Shown: positions 42,118 to 50,960, counted from the stretch's first letter. The stretch: 64,000 bases of DNA from Nonomuraea angiospora (GCF_014873145.1 NZ_JADBEK010000001.1:6820001-6884000), one strand, 5' to 3'. Numbers and translations: made by a program. Notes: a model not told the origin generated them from the sequence alone.

Positions 42118-43020
42118 GTGATAGACACGCGGCGGTTGCGCACGCTGCGGGCGGTGGCCGACCACGGCACGGTGACCGCCGCGGCGGCCGCGCTGCACCT
42201 CACCCCCTCCGCTGTGTCCCAGCAACTCGTCGCGCTGGAGCACGAGGTGGGCCACCGGCTGTTCACCCGCGACGGCCGCGGCGTCCACCTCACCGCCGTC
42301 GGCAAGATCATGCTGGGCCACGCCAACGAGGTGCTCGCCCAGCTCGAACGCGCCAAGGCCGAGGTGGCCGCGTACGCCACGGGCGAGGCCGGCGAGGTCA
42401 CCGTGGCCTGCTTCGCCACCGCGATCGGCGCCGTGCTCTCCCCTGCCATCGCCGCCCTGCGCGCCACCTCCCCCGGGCTGCACGTACGCGTGCTGGACGC
42501 CGAGGGCGACCACAGCCTGGCCATGCTGCTGGACGGCGAGGCCGACCTGGCCGTCACGGTCGAGTACCGGGGCGCCCCCGACGCGGCCGACCGGCGCCTG
42601 TCCCGGCTGCCCCTCTACGCCGAGCCGTTCGACCTGGTGCTCCCCCACGACCACCCCTTGGCCTCGGAGGCGACCTTGACCTCGCTCGCCTCCGAGACCT
42701 GGATCGGCCCCTACCCGGGCAACCCGGTGCACGACGTGATCACGTTCGCCTGCCAGCAGGCGGGTTTCACGCCGAACCTCGCCCACTGCTCCGACGACTT
42801 CCGCGCCGTGGTCGCCCTGGTCGGGGCCGGGGCGGGGGTGGCCCTGGTGCCACGGCTGGCCCTGCGCGACATGGCGCTGACCGGGGTGGCGGTCCGCCGC
42901 ACGCCGGGGCCCGAGCGCCGCGTCTTCGCCGCCGTACGCCGCGGCTCCGACGCCCATCCCCTCCTGCGCCCGCTCCTGTCGGCGCTGCGCACGATCGGCC
43001 GCTCTCTCGACGCGGGGTGA
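42118..43020 (+). CDS. LysR-family regulator
   Basis: This 300-residue LysR protein has the winged helix (RRLRTLRAVADHGTVTAAAA, LTPSAVSQQLVALEHEVGHR) and the effector domain (GEVTVACFATAIGAVLSPAI, DDFRAVVALVGAGAGVALVP). The GTG start follows AAGGAGC by seven bases. The upstream neighbours are tdh-kbl, so it might regulate threonine or amino-acid metabolism, but no divergent target or T-N11-A box is evident. A small hairpin just upstream of the ribosome binding site could modulate translation. Confidence 0.93.
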   Translation: MIDTRRLRTLRAVADHGTVTAAAAALHLTPSAVSQQLVALEHEVGHRLFTRDGRGVHLTAVGKIMLGHANEVLAQLERAKAEVAAYATGEAGEVTVACFATAIGAVLSPAIAALRATSPGLHVRVLDAEGDHSLAMLLDGEADLAVTVEYRGAPDAADRRLSRLPLYAEPFDLVLPHDHPLASEATLTSLASETWIGPYPGNPVHDVITFACQQAGFTPNLAHCSDDFRAVVALVGAGAGVALVPRLALRDMALTGVAVRRTPGPERRVFAAVRRGSDAHPLLRPLLSALRTIGRSLDAG

Positions 43021-43080
43021 AACATCCGGACTTAGCCGGACATCTCCTGAGGTGTGTTCGCCGAGTGGAAGGACCACCGC

Positions 43081-43286
43081 ATGGGGCCACCCGAGCCCGA
43101 GCAGCGCTTCGAGGAGATCTATATGGCGCATTATCCGGCCATAGCCACACCGTGCCGGACACCTGGCTGGTGCGCGGCGGGTTCTTCACCGAACCCGGAG
43201 TGGCCGTGGTGGTGGCGCACACGACCCCGCTGCCGCAGCGGGCCGTCGACGCCCGTAACAAGGCCAAGGGCTGCGCGGCGTCCTGA
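43081..43286 (+). pseudogene. ECF sigma factor remnant fused out of frame to the end of another gene
   Basis: An ATG with GGAAGGA upstream opens MGPPEPEQRFEEIYMAHYPA, the normal N-terminus of an ECF sigma factor (region 2.1 would follow). After residue 21 the similarity stops. From about 43143 a different frame reads HTVPDTWLVRGGFFTEPGVA and ends ...RNKAKGCAAS with a stop at 43284-43286, like the C-terminus of some other protein. The simplest explanation is a deletion that joined the start of a sigma-factor gene to the end of a downstream gene. The remaining intergenic bases to the MFS gene hold nothing else recognisable. Confidence 0.6.
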
Positions 43287-43308
43287 TCTCCGGGATAGCG
43301 TGCGGGCC

Positions 43309-44475
43309 ATGGGAGGCCCGCGCCATCGAACCCCGCTCGGCCTGCCCGGCGTGCCCGCTCAGGCAGTGCTGGGGTTCCTGGCGCAGCTCACGCAGCAGGT
43401 GGCGCCCGTCGGGACGGTGCTGGTGGTGCAGGGCGCGAGCGGCTCGCTGACGCTGGCGGGGGTGACCGCGGCGGCGTTCGCCATGGGGGCGGGCATGGGG
43501 CGGCCGGTGCAGGGGCGGCTCATGGACCGGCGCGGGTCCAGGCCGGTGCTCCTCGTCACCGCGCTGCTGCACGTGTCCGCGCTCGTCGCGCTGGTCGTGG
43601 CCGCCGGGGACCGGCTCTGGTGGGCCGTGGTGGCGCTGGCCTGGGTGGCCGGGGCGGGGCTGCCGCCGGTCTCGGTGAGCATGCGGCTCGAATGGGGGCG
43701 CCGCGTGCCTGACGAGGGGCGTACCGCCGCCTACAGCCTGGTCTACCTGGTGCAGGAGCTGGCCATGCTGGTGGGGCCGCTGGCGTTCGGGGTGGTGATC
43801 GCGCTGACCACGACCTCGCTGGGGCTGGCCCTGGTGGCCGTCGCCGCCGGGGCCGGGACGCTGGGCTTCACCCGGGCACTGCGGGCGGAGGCCCGCGGGT
43901 CCGAACGGGGGCGCGGGCGGGTGTTCGCGGACCGGAGGATGCCGGTGCTGCTGGCCGTGGTGCTGCTGCTCGGCGGGACGCTGGGGGCACTCCAGGTGGG
44001 CGTGCCCGCGCTGGCCGCCGCCCGCCACGTGCCCGCGGCCACCGGGGTGCTGGTGGCGGCGCTGTCGGTGGGCGGCATCGTGGGAGCCGCCGCTTACGGC
44101 GCCCGGTCCTGGCAGTCCCGGGCCGGGGTACGGCTGGTGGCGCTGATGGCGGCGCTCGGGGCGGTGCTGGCGCCGCTGGCGCTGGTGGAGTCGTGGCCGG
44201 TGTTCTGGATGGTGCTGTTCGGCGGGGGGCTGGCGCTCAATCCGGCGCTGACGACGTCGTCGCTGCTGGTGGACGAGTTCGCGCCGGGGGCGCAGGCGGA
44301 GGCGTTCGGGTGGATCTCCACGGCCATCGGTGTGGGAGGTGCGCTGGGTTCGGGGGTCGCGGGGGTGACCGGGGAACGATTAGGGGCCTCGGCGCCCTTC
44401 CTCGCGGCCTCCGGCCTCGCGCTGGCGGGCGCGGCCCTGGCGACCGTACTCCTCCGGCGGGACGGCACGGCTTGA
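43309..44475 (+). CDS. MFS transporter
   Basis: This 388-residue protein has about 12 membrane helices with MFS features (GMGRPVQGRLMDRRGSRPVL for the loop 2-3 motif). It begins MGGPRHRTPLGLPGVPAQAV; the ATG at 43309 lacks a good ribosome binding site, and an upstream frame continues into the sigma-factor remnant. Glycine/alanine/valine-rich helices are typical of actinobacterial drug exporters. The substrate is unknown. The last 11 codons including the stop are tandemly repeated downstream of the gene. Confidence 0.88.
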   Translation: MGGPRHRTPLGLPGVPAQAVLGFLAQLTQQVAPVGTVLVVQGASGSLTLAGVTAAAFAMGAGMGRPVQGRLMDRRGSRPVLLVTALLHVSALVALVVAAGDRLWWAVVALAWVAGAGLPPVSVSMRLEWGRRVPDEGRTAAYSLVYLVQELAMLVGPLAFGVVIALTTTSLGLALVAVAAGAGTLGFTRALRAEARGSERGRGRVFADRRMPVLLAVVLLLGGTLGALQVGVPALAAARHVPAATGVLVAALSVGGIVGAAAYGARSWQSRAGVRLVALMAALGAVLAPLALVESWPVFWMVLFGGGLALNPALTTSSLLVDEFAPGAQAEAFGWISTAIGVGGALGSGVAGVTGERLGASAPFLAASGLALAGAALATVLLRRDGTA

Positions 44476-44540
44476 ACGGTACTGCTCGGGCGCAACGACA
44501 CGGGCTGAACGGTATTGCTCCGGCGCGACGGCACCGGGCG
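44443..44540. repeat. Tandem 33-bp repeat containing the MFS gene's last codons and stop
   Basis: Three imperfect units lie end to end: 44443-44475, 44476-44508 and 44509-44540. The first encodes TVLLRRDGTA and the stop. The second reads TVLLGRNDTG and a stop in the same frame. The third reads TVLLRRDGTG without a stop. The 3' end of the gene has thus been duplicated twice and drifted. Confidence 0.8.
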
Positions 44541-44560
44541 TTCCGGGTGAGCCGGGCGGG

Positions 44561-46267
44561 TCACGCGCGGGCTCGGGTGAGTGCCTCGGTGAAGCGGGCG
44601 TACCGGTCGAGCTCCGCCCGCACGGGGGCCAGCACGAGATCGTCGCCGACCTGGCCCACGGCCGTACGCAGGGCTCTGGCCGTACGCCGGGCCCGCCGCC
44701 TGCCACCCGCCCAGGCGGCCAGCCGTGACAGCAGCGCGATCAGCACGCCCGCCAGCACCCCGCCCACCAGCAGCACCGTCGGCCACGGCACCACGCCCAC
44801 GGTCGGGAGCGGCGGCTGGGGCAGGCGCAGGTAGTCCATCCCGAACAGGACGCCCAGCCACAGAGCGCCGGCCAGCATGGCCGCGAACACCAGCCACTGC
44901 AGGACGTTCACGGCCCGCCACCACCTGGGCCGCCGAGTCGCGCGGGCGGACGTCGTGGCCACCACCCGGTCCACCGCGTCGGCCAGCTCCTGGGAACGGG
45001 ACCGCGCCGCCTGCCGCACCGCCGCCGCCCACGGGCCGGGCAGGTCCGACGCGGCCGCCTCGCCGACGTCCCTGATCGCCGTCTCGACCCTGGCCCTCTG
45101 TACGGCCGAGGCCGCCGGGACGGAGGTACGGCCGACGACTTCGGCCCCGATTCCCTGCCCTGAGGCTGACTGCCCCGAAGACCCGGCCGCCTGCCCCGAA
45201 GGCGCGGCCGGCGACCGACCCGGGGGCAGCTCGCCCGCCGGCCCGCCCATCGGCCCGCCCGTCGGGGCCATGGGGCCGATGCGGAGCCTGCGGAGCGGGT
45301 CGGGCCTGAGCTTGCGGATCCAGCGGGTGACGGGCCAGCCGGTGGCGACGACGGCGCGGTGCCGGTGCCCCTTGGCCACCGCCTCCACCACCAGCGGCAC
45401 CCCGGCCGCCTCGCAGAGCGCCGCCGTGAGCGCCCGGTCCATCGCCTGACCCGCCGGGGTCTCCTCCGGCGCGCCGAGGCGGGCGGCGGCGGTGGTGATG
45501 TCGGCCGCCAGGCGGGTGGACCAGGACTTGCGCTCCGCGACGCGGTCGTTCAGGAGCGCGCGGAGCTCCGCGAGGCCGGCGCCGGTGCGGGCGGAGACGG
45601 CCAGGACCGGCACGCCCGCCAGGCCGTCCTCGTCCAGGAGGCGGCGCAGGTCCCGGAGGCAGCGGTCGACGGCGCTGTCCGGCAGGCGGTCGACCTGGTT
45701 GAGCACCACCAGCATGACGCCCCGGTGGGCGGCCAGCGGGCGCAGGTAGCGGTCGTGGAGGGCGGCGTCGGCGTACTTCTGCGGGTCCACCACCCAGACC
45801 AGGAGGTCCACCAGCTCCACCAGCCGGTCCACCTCCAGGCGGTGGGACACCTGGATGGAGTCGTGGTCGGGCAGGTCGAGGAGGACGAGTCCGGACAGGC
45901 CGGAGGCGGAGGCGGCGGGGTGGCGCTGCGGGATGTCCAGCCAGTCCAGCAGCGGGCCCGCGCCCTCCCCGTCCCACAGCGCCGCCTGGGCGGCCGAGGT
46001 GGTGGGCCGTACGACGCCCACCGCGGCCAGGTCCGCGCCGGCGAGGGCGTTGTAGAGCGACGACTTGCCGCTGCCCGTCGCGCCCGCCAGCGCGGCCACG
46101 GTGTGGTCGATCGAGAGGGTACGGCGCACGCCGGCCCGTTCGGCGACCGCCCGCGCGCCGGACACCGCCTCCTCCGGCAGCCGCCCCTCGGCCAGCTCGG
46201 TGGCCTCCAGCAGGGCGGCCAGGCGGGAGTCGAGGGACGGGCCCTCCTTACGGCGCAGCAGCTTCAC
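44561..46267 (-). CDS. Dynamin-like GTPase with C-terminal membrane helices (YfjP-like)
   Basis: This 568-residue GTPase has a P-loop GATGSGKSSLYNALAG near residue 63, G3 LLDLPDHDS and G4 VLNQVDRLP, followed by a helical stalk. Two membrane helices (VLQWLVFAAMLAGALWLGVL, VLLVGGVLAGVLIALL) lie near the C-terminus, and a Gly/Pro/Ser-rich linker lies in the middle. It overlaps the preceding GTPase gene as GTGA, so the two are co-translated. Paired dynamin-like proteins (DynA/DynB) act at sporulation septa in streptomycetes; an analogous role in membrane remodelling is an inference. Confidence 0.85.
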   Translation of the reverse strand: MKLLRRKEGPSLDSRLAALLEATELAEGRLPEEAVSGARAVAERAGVRRTLSIDHTVAALAGATGSGKSSLYNALAGADLAAVGVVRPTTSAAQAALWDGEGAGPLLDWLDIPQRHPAASASGLSGLVLLDLPDHDSIQVSHRLEVDRLVELVDLLVWVVDPQKYADAALHDRYLRPLAAHRGVMLVVLNQVDRLPDSAVDRCLRDLRRLLDEDGLAGVPVLAVSARTGAGLAELRALLNDRVAERKSWSTRLAADITTAAARLGAPEETPAGQAMDRALTAALCEAAGVPLVVEAVAKGHRHRAVVATGWPVTRWIRKLRPDPLRRLRIGPMAPTGGPMGGPAGELPPGRSPAAPSGQAAGSSGQSASGQGIGAEVVGRTSVPAASAVQRARVETAIRDVGEAAASDLPGPWAAAVRQAARSRSQELADAVDRVVATTSARATRRPRWWRAVNVLQWLVFAAMLAGALWLGVLFGMDYLRLPQPPLPTVGVVPWPTVLLVGGVLAGVLIALLSRLAAWAGGRRRARRTARALRTAVGQVGDDLVLAPVRAELDRYARFTEALTRARA

Positions 46268-48048
46268 GACGTGTCCCCCGCGTCCTGTCCACCCGCGACC
46301 GTCGCCGGGAGCTCCGCGCGGTGGGCCTGGATGCGTTCGGCTGCGGCGCGCAGCGCGTTCGCCGTCCCCCGGGGCGGCTCCATCGCCTCCAGCTGGGCCG
46401 TGAACCGGTACGACTCCTCCTCCAGCAGCAGCCGCACCCGATCCCGCAGGTCGTCGCGCGCCCGCACGGTCAGCGTCCGCACGGCCTGGTCGCCGAAGAC
46501 GGCCTCCAGCAGCTTCTGCGACAGCAGGCTCGTGCCGCCCGCGATCCCCACCTCGATCCCGGTCAGCCCGCCCGTGGAGGCGAACACGCCCAGCATGAGC
46601 AGCAGCCCCGCCCCGTTCACCCCGAAGGAGGCCACGCGGGCGGCCGTCCGCCGTTCGCGCCCTTCCTCGCGTACGAGGTCCAGAACGAACTCCTGCCACC
46701 CCCGGACCGTCGCCTCCGCGCGCTTGCCCACGTCGGGGGCGGCGCGGCCGAGGCGGGCGGACTCCATGGGGCCCAGCCGCTCCAGCAGGCCGGACCCGCC
46801 GGGCGCGGCCGACCAGCCTTCCAGGGCGCGTTCGGCGGACCCGTCGGCGGCGCCCCTGATGAGCGCCCCCACCCCGCTCTCCAGGGCGTCCCTGAGCTGG
46901 CCCTCCGGCATCTGCCCGGTGAAGAAGCCGACGATCCTGTCGCGCAGCCACCCCACCCGGCTCTCCAGGGAGCGCATGAGGTCGCCGGTGCCGATGAAGT
47001 CCTGCCAGCGGGCCAGCACCTCGCCCCGCAGCAGCGACCCGTCACGCATGCCCGCGTCGAAGTCGGCGATGCCGCCCGCGTAGGCACCCGCCACGACGGA
47101 GCGCAGGGTGTCGAAGGCGGCCTGCTGGCGTTCGACGGCCACGGCCAGCGCGGGCACCCGGGTGGCCAGGCTGTCGAGCGCCCCCGACAGCGTCTGGCGT
47201 ACGACGCGGGACCGCTCCGCCGCGTCGGTGGCCAGCCCCGTGAGCCAGGAGGAGATGGGCCGCACGCTCTCCTCCGGCAGCCTGGCCTTCTCCGAGGGCA
47301 GCGGCGCCTCGGGGACGGTGAACAGCAGCGTGCCGTCGAGGCCGTTCTCGGCGAGGAGGCGGGTCAGGTCGCGCGAGACGGGCTCGATCGCGTCCTGGGG
47401 CACCCGGTCGAGGACGAGGGCCAGGGCGGTGCTGCGTTCGCGGGCGGAGCGCAGGAAGCTCCACGGCACCTCGTCCGCGTAACGGGCGGCGGTCGTGACG
47501 AACAGCCACAGATCGGCGGCGGCCAGCAGCTGGGCGGCGAGCTCCCGGTTCGCCACCACCACCGAGTCGATGTCGGGCGCGTCGAGCAGCGCGAGGCCGG
47601 CGCCCAGCGCGTCGGAGGTGACCACCCGCAGCGCCCCCGGACCGGTGCCGGTGGCGCGGGACAGGCCGGGCAGCACGTTCTGGCCCATGAACCAGGAGTG
47701 GTCGGCCGGGCTGACCACGAGCGTGGGGACGAGCGTGGTGGGCCGCAGCACGCCCGGCTCGGTCACGTCGGCCCCGACCAGCGAGTTGACCAGCGTGGAC
47801 TTGCCCGCCCCCGTGGACCCGCCGACGACGGCCAGCAGCGGCGCGTCGAGCGCGCGCAGCCGGGGCAGCAGGTAGTCGTCGAGCTGCCCGGCCAGCTCGC
47901 GCAGCGCACGCCGGTCTCGTGCCGCCTCGCCGACCGCCAGCGGGAACAGCTCGCGATCCAGCGGCCGGCGCAGCGCCTCCAGCGCGGCCAGCAGATCCAT
48001 ACCGCCCACGCTAGTCTCCGGCGCGGCCAGCGGCTCCATAAGACCCAC
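46264..48048 (-). CDS. Dynamin-like GTPase, first of the pair
   Basis: This 594-residue protein has G1 VGGSTGAGKSTLVNSLVG near residue 75, G3 ALLDAPDIDSV, a G4-like DRVP and a helical region. A hydrophobic hairpin (FGVNGAGLLLMLGVFASTGG, IEVGIAGGTSLL) comes late and probably inserts into the membrane. GTG at 48048 is the longest start; ATG codons at 48039 and 48000 are also in frame. It is translationally coupled to the next GTPase. Bacterial dynamin-like proteins often work as hetero-oligomers, which the tandem arrangement supports. The two-component genes upstream are on the same strand. Confidence 0.85.
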   Translation of the reverse strand: MGLMEPLAAPETSVGGMDLLAALEALRRPLDRELFPLAVGEAARDRRALRELAGQLDDYLLPRLRALDAPLLAVVGGSTGAGKSTLVNSLVGADVTEPGVLRPTTLVPTLVVSPADHSWFMGQNVLPGLSRATGTGPGALRVVTSDALGAGLALLDAPDIDSVVVANRELAAQLLAAADLWLFVTTAARYADEVPWSFLRSARERSTALALVLDRVPQDAIEPVSRDLTRLLAENGLDGTLLFTVPEAPLPSEKARLPEESVRPISSWLTGLATDAAERSRVVRQTLSGALDSLATRVPALAVAVERQQAAFDTLRSVVAGAYAGGIADFDAGMRDGSLLRGEVLARWQDFIGTGDLMRSLESRVGWLRDRIVGFFTGQMPEGQLRDALESGVGALIRGAADGSAERALEGWSAAPGGSGLLERLGPMESARLGRAAPDVGKRAEATVRGWQEFVLDLVREEGRERRTAARVASFGVNGAGLLLMLGVFASTGGLTGIEVGIAGGTSLLSQKLLEAVFGDQAVRTLTVRARDDLRDRVRLLLEEESYRFTAQLEAMEPPRGTANALRAAAERIQAHRAELPATVAGGQDAGDTS

Positions 48049-48116
48049 GCTACGGTGAGCCGCGTCCGGCGGTCCACCGCAGGTGGCCAGGCGCCGGGCC
48101 CAGCCAGGCGGCGTGC

Positions 48117-48797
48117 CTAGCCGGGCGGCGGCTCGCGCAGCACGTAGCCGACGCTGCGGAGGGTGTGGATGAGCCGCGGCTCGACGTCGTCCACCTTGCG
48201 CCTGAGGTAGGACACGTACGACTCGACGACGCCCGCGTCACCGCCGAAGTCGTAGTTCCAGACGTGGTCGAGGATCTGGGCCTTCGACAGCACCCGCCCC
48301 GCGTTGACCATGAAGTAGTGCAGCAGCTTGAACTCCGTCGGCGACAACCGCACCTGCCGGCCGCCCCGCCACACCTCGCGGGCGTCCTCGTCCAGCTCCA
48401 GGTCGGCCACCTTGAGCCTGCTCGCCGGCGCGCCCTCCCCGCGCGTGCGCCGCAGCACCGCCCGGATCCGGGCCTGCACCTCTTCGAGGCTGAACGGCTT
48501 GGTCACGTAGTCGTCGCCCACCCGCAGGCCCGCGATCTTGTCCTCGGTGTCGCCGCGGGCGGTCAGGAACAGCACGGGCGCGTCGATCCGCTTGGCCACC
48601 TCGAACCCGTCGAGATCCGGCAACATCACGTCGAGCACCACGAGGTCGGGCGAGGCCCGGTCGGCCACCTCCACGGCTTCCTGCCCGTCGGCGGCGGTCA
48701 GCACCTCGAACCCGGAGAAGCGCAGGCTGGCGGACAGGAGGTCCCTGATGCTGGGCTCGTCGTCCACCACCATGATCAGCGCCTCGGGTTTCGTCAC
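48117..48797 (-). CDS. OmpR/PhoB-type response regulator with shortened receiver
   Basis: This 226-residue regulator has a receiver domain (VVDDEPSIRDLL, DLVVLDVMLPDLDGF, VLFLTAR, YVTKPFSLEEV) and an OmpR winged helix (LSPTEFKLLHYFMVNAGRVL, VVESYVSYLRRKVDDVEP). Compared with its paralogue at 50251-50943, five residues are missing in the loop after the phosphoacceptor helix, and one glycine is missing in VG-DDYVTKPF. The acidic pocket, phospho-Asp and Lys are intact, so it may still be phosphorylated. It lies downstream of the histidine kinase on the same strand (41 bases). Confidence 0.93.
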   Translation of the reverse strand: MTKPEALIMVVDDEPSIRDLLSASLRFSGFEVLTAADGQEAVEVADRASPDLVVLDVMLPDLDGFEVAKRIDAPVLFLTARGDTEDKIAGLRVGDDYVTKPFSLEEVQARIRAVLRRTRGEGAPASRLKVADLELDEDAREVWRGGRQVRLSPTEFKLLHYFMVNAGRVLSKAQILDHVWNYDFGGDAGVVESYVSYLRRKVDDVEPRLIHTLRSVGYVLREPPPG

Positions 48798-48838
48798 CTA
48801 CTTAGAGTGACCCAGCCACCTGAGGGTTAGCTGAAGGC

Positions 48839-50251
48839 TCACTCCAAGGCGAGTGGGAGTTCCACCCGGAAGGTGGAGCCGGCCTCCGGGGAGCTGTCCA
48901 GCGTGACCGTGCCGCCGTGGGCCTGGACGAGCGCCTGCACGATGGCCAGGCCGAGCCCGCTGCCCCGGTCCTCGCCGGAACGGCGGCGCGATCGTGCGGA
49001 GTCGGCCCGGTAGAAGCGTTCGAAGACGTGCTCGACCTGCTCGGGCGTGAGTCCGGGGCCGTTGTCGACGACCTCGAGGAACAGCGTCTCCGAGCCCGCC
49101 CCGATGCGCACGATGATCGGCGAGCCGGGCTCGGTGTGGATGATCGCGTTGGTGACGAGGTTGCTGATGACCTGGCGCAGGCGTACCTCGTCGCCGGAGA
49201 CGATCAGGGCCGCGCCGCCGACCACGTCCAGCTTGATGATCCGGTCGGGCGCGAGGATCCTGGCGTCCTGCACGGCGTCGGCGGCCAGCGCCAGCATGTC
49301 CACCGGGCGCATCTTCAGCGGCCGCTGCTGGTCCACTCTGGCCAGTAAAAGGAGGTCGTCCACCAGCAGGCTCATCCGGCCCGCGGCCTTCTCCACCCGC
49401 TGCATCAGCTCGGCGGGGTCGGCGCCGGGGTTCTGCCTGGCGTACTCGGCGAAGCCGCGGATGGAGGTCAGCGGGGTGCGCAGCTCGTGGGAGGCGTCGC
49501 CGACGAACTGCCGCATGCGGTCCTCGGAGCGGCGGGCCGCCGCCTCCGACGCCGACCGCGCCGCGAAGGCGGCCTCGATCTGGGCGAGCATCCCGTTCAG
49601 CGAGTTGGCCAGGCTCCCGACCTCGGTACGCGGGTCGGCGTCCGGCACCCGGCGGCCCAGCTCACCGCCCGCGATGGCCTCGGCCGTGCGCTCGATCTGG
49701 CCGAGCGGTCGCATGCTCCGCCGTACGATCGTGATGCCGGCAACGGTGAGGAGGAGCAGTATGCCGCCGCCGCCGAGCAGCTCGATGAGCACGAGCCGCC
49801 TGGTGATCGCGTCGACCTCCTCCAGGTCCACCGCGACCACGAGCGTCTGCCGCTGGACCACGCGCTCCAGCACCCGCCACTCGCCGTCCCCCTTGATCGC
49901 CGGCGTCGTGTACGCCTCCGTGCCCGGCGAGGGCGACAGCACCGGCTTGGGCTTCAGGTCCACGTCGCGGTCGGTGAGCATCGGCACGAAATCGCCGCCC
50001 GGCTCCTTGACCAGGACGATCGCGTCGGACTCGATGATGATCGGCCGCTCGGAGGTCTCCCTGTCCTTGCGCCAGTCGCTCACGACCTTCTTGTGCATGC
50101 GGGCGTTCAGCAGGCCGAGCTGGCTGTCCACCCGGTCGATGAGGTAGCCGTGCAGCACCGAGACGCTCACCAGGCCGATGAAGGTCATGCCGAACCCCAG
50201 CAGGGCCAGCATCGACGCGATGAGCTTGATTCGGAGCGGCAGGCCGCGCAT
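48839..50251 (-). CDS. Sensor histidine kinase of the EnvZ/BaeS class
   Basis: This 470-residue kinase has an N-terminal membrane helix (IKLIASMLALLGFGMTFIGL), an extracellular sensor of about 120 residues and a second helix (VLIELLGGGGILLLLTVAGI). HAMP follows (RRSMRPLGQIERTAEAIAGG), then the HisKA box QFVGDASHELRTPLTSIRG and HATPase motifs (NLVTNAIIHTE, VVDNGPG, GSGLGLAIVQAL). The ATG overlaps the stop of the upstream response regulator gene (TGATG), so that regulator (50251-50943) is its cognate partner. A second regulator lies downstream. The signal is unknown. Confidence 0.95.
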   Translation of the reverse strand: MRGLPLRIKLIASMLALLGFGMTFIGLVSVSVLHGYLIDRVDSQLGLLNARMHKKVVSDWRKDRETSERPIIIESDAIVLVKEPGGDFVPMLTDRDVDLKPKPVLSPSPGTEAYTTPAIKGDGEWRVLERVVQRQTLVVAVDLEEVDAITRRLVLIELLGGGGILLLLTVAGITIVRRSMRPLGQIERTAEAIAGGELGRRVPDADPRTEVGSLANSLNGMLAQIEAAFAARSASEAAARRSEDRMRQFVGDASHELRTPLTSIRGFAEYARQNPGADPAELMQRVEKAAGRMSLLVDDLLLLARVDQQRPLKMRPVDMLALAADAVQDARILAPDRIIKLDVVGGAALIVSGDEVRLRQVISNLVTNAIIHTEPGSPIIVRIGAGSETLFLEVVDNGPGLTPEQVEHVFERFYRADSARSRRRSGEDRGSGLGLAIVQALVQAHGGTVTLDSSPEAGSTFRVELPLALE

Positions 50252-50943
50252 CAGGGGCTCGGTGGCAGGCGTAGGACGTATCCGACACCGCGCAGGGTGT
50301 GGATGAGCCGGGGGCTGCGGTTGTCGATCTTCCGGCGGAGCACGGACACGTACGACTCGACGATGCCCACCTCGCCCCTGAAGTCGTAGTCCCACACGTG
50401 GTCGAGGATCTGCGGCTTGGACAGGACGCGGCCGGCGTTCGTCATGAAGTAGCGCAGCAGCTTGAACTCGGTCGGCGACAGCGCCACCGCGTTGCCGCCG
50501 CGCCACACCTCGTGGCTCTCCTCGTCCAGCTCGATGTCGGCGAACGTCAGCCGCGGCGGGGCGGCCGGGAGGTCGCCGTTCGTACGGCGCAGGACCGCGT
50601 GGATCCTGGCGACCACCTCCTCCAGGCTGAACGGCTTGGTCACGTAGTCGTCGCCGCCGATCGTGAGCCCGCGGATCTTGTCCTCGGTCTCGTCACGGGC
50701 GGTCAGGAACACCACGGGCGTGTGCAGCCCGCCGCCGCGCAGCCGCCGGACGATCTCGAATCCGTCCAGGTCGGGCAGCATGACGTCGAGCACGACGAGG
50801 TCGGGCCGGTGCCGTTGCACGGCGGCGACGGCGTCGTGGCCGCTCTTCGCGGTGGTCACGTCGAAACCCGCGAACCTCAGGCTCGCGGCCAGGAGCTCGA
50901 GGATGTTGGGATCGTCCTCGACGATCAGCAGGCGTGATTCCAT
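50251..50943 (-). CDS. OmpR/PhoB-type response regulator, cognate to the kinase
   Basis: This 230-residue regulator has a complete receiver (LLIVEDDPNILELLAAS, LVVLDVMLPDLDGFEIVRRL, VVFLTARDETEDKIRG, GGDDYVTKPFSLEEV) and a C-terminal winged helix (LSPTEFKLLRYFMTNAGRVL, GIVESYVSVLRRKIDNRSPR). It is similar to the other regulator at 48117-48797 over its whole length, so one is a likely duplicate of the other. Its stop overlaps the kinase ATG. The start ATG (50943) lacks a good ribosome binding site. The gene lies 17 bases after the LhgO-type gene on the same strand. Confidence 0.95.
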   Translation of the reverse strand: MESRLLIVEDDPNILELLAASLRFAGFDVTTAKSGHDAVAAVQRHRPDLVVLDVMLPDLDGFEIVRRLRGGGLHTPVVFLTARDETEDKIRGLTIGGDDYVTKPFSLEEVVARIHAVLRRTNGDLPAAPPRLTFADIELDEESHEVWRGGNAVALSPTEFKLLRYFMTNAGRVLSKPQILDHVWDYDFRGEVGIVESYVSVLRRKIDNRSPRLIHTLRGVGYVLRLPPSP

Positions 50944-50960
50944 CACATCCAAGGATGCCC

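Noticed and set aside
43081..44475. MFS gene starting at the sigma-factor ATG
   Set aside because: The frame is open, but the first 76 residues contain sigma-factor and out-of-frame material; the exporter helices begin after MGGPRHRT.
44443..44540. Tandem units considered as a CRISPR array
   Set aside because: The units abut without unique spacers and continue the reading frame of the gene, so they are a tandem duplication.
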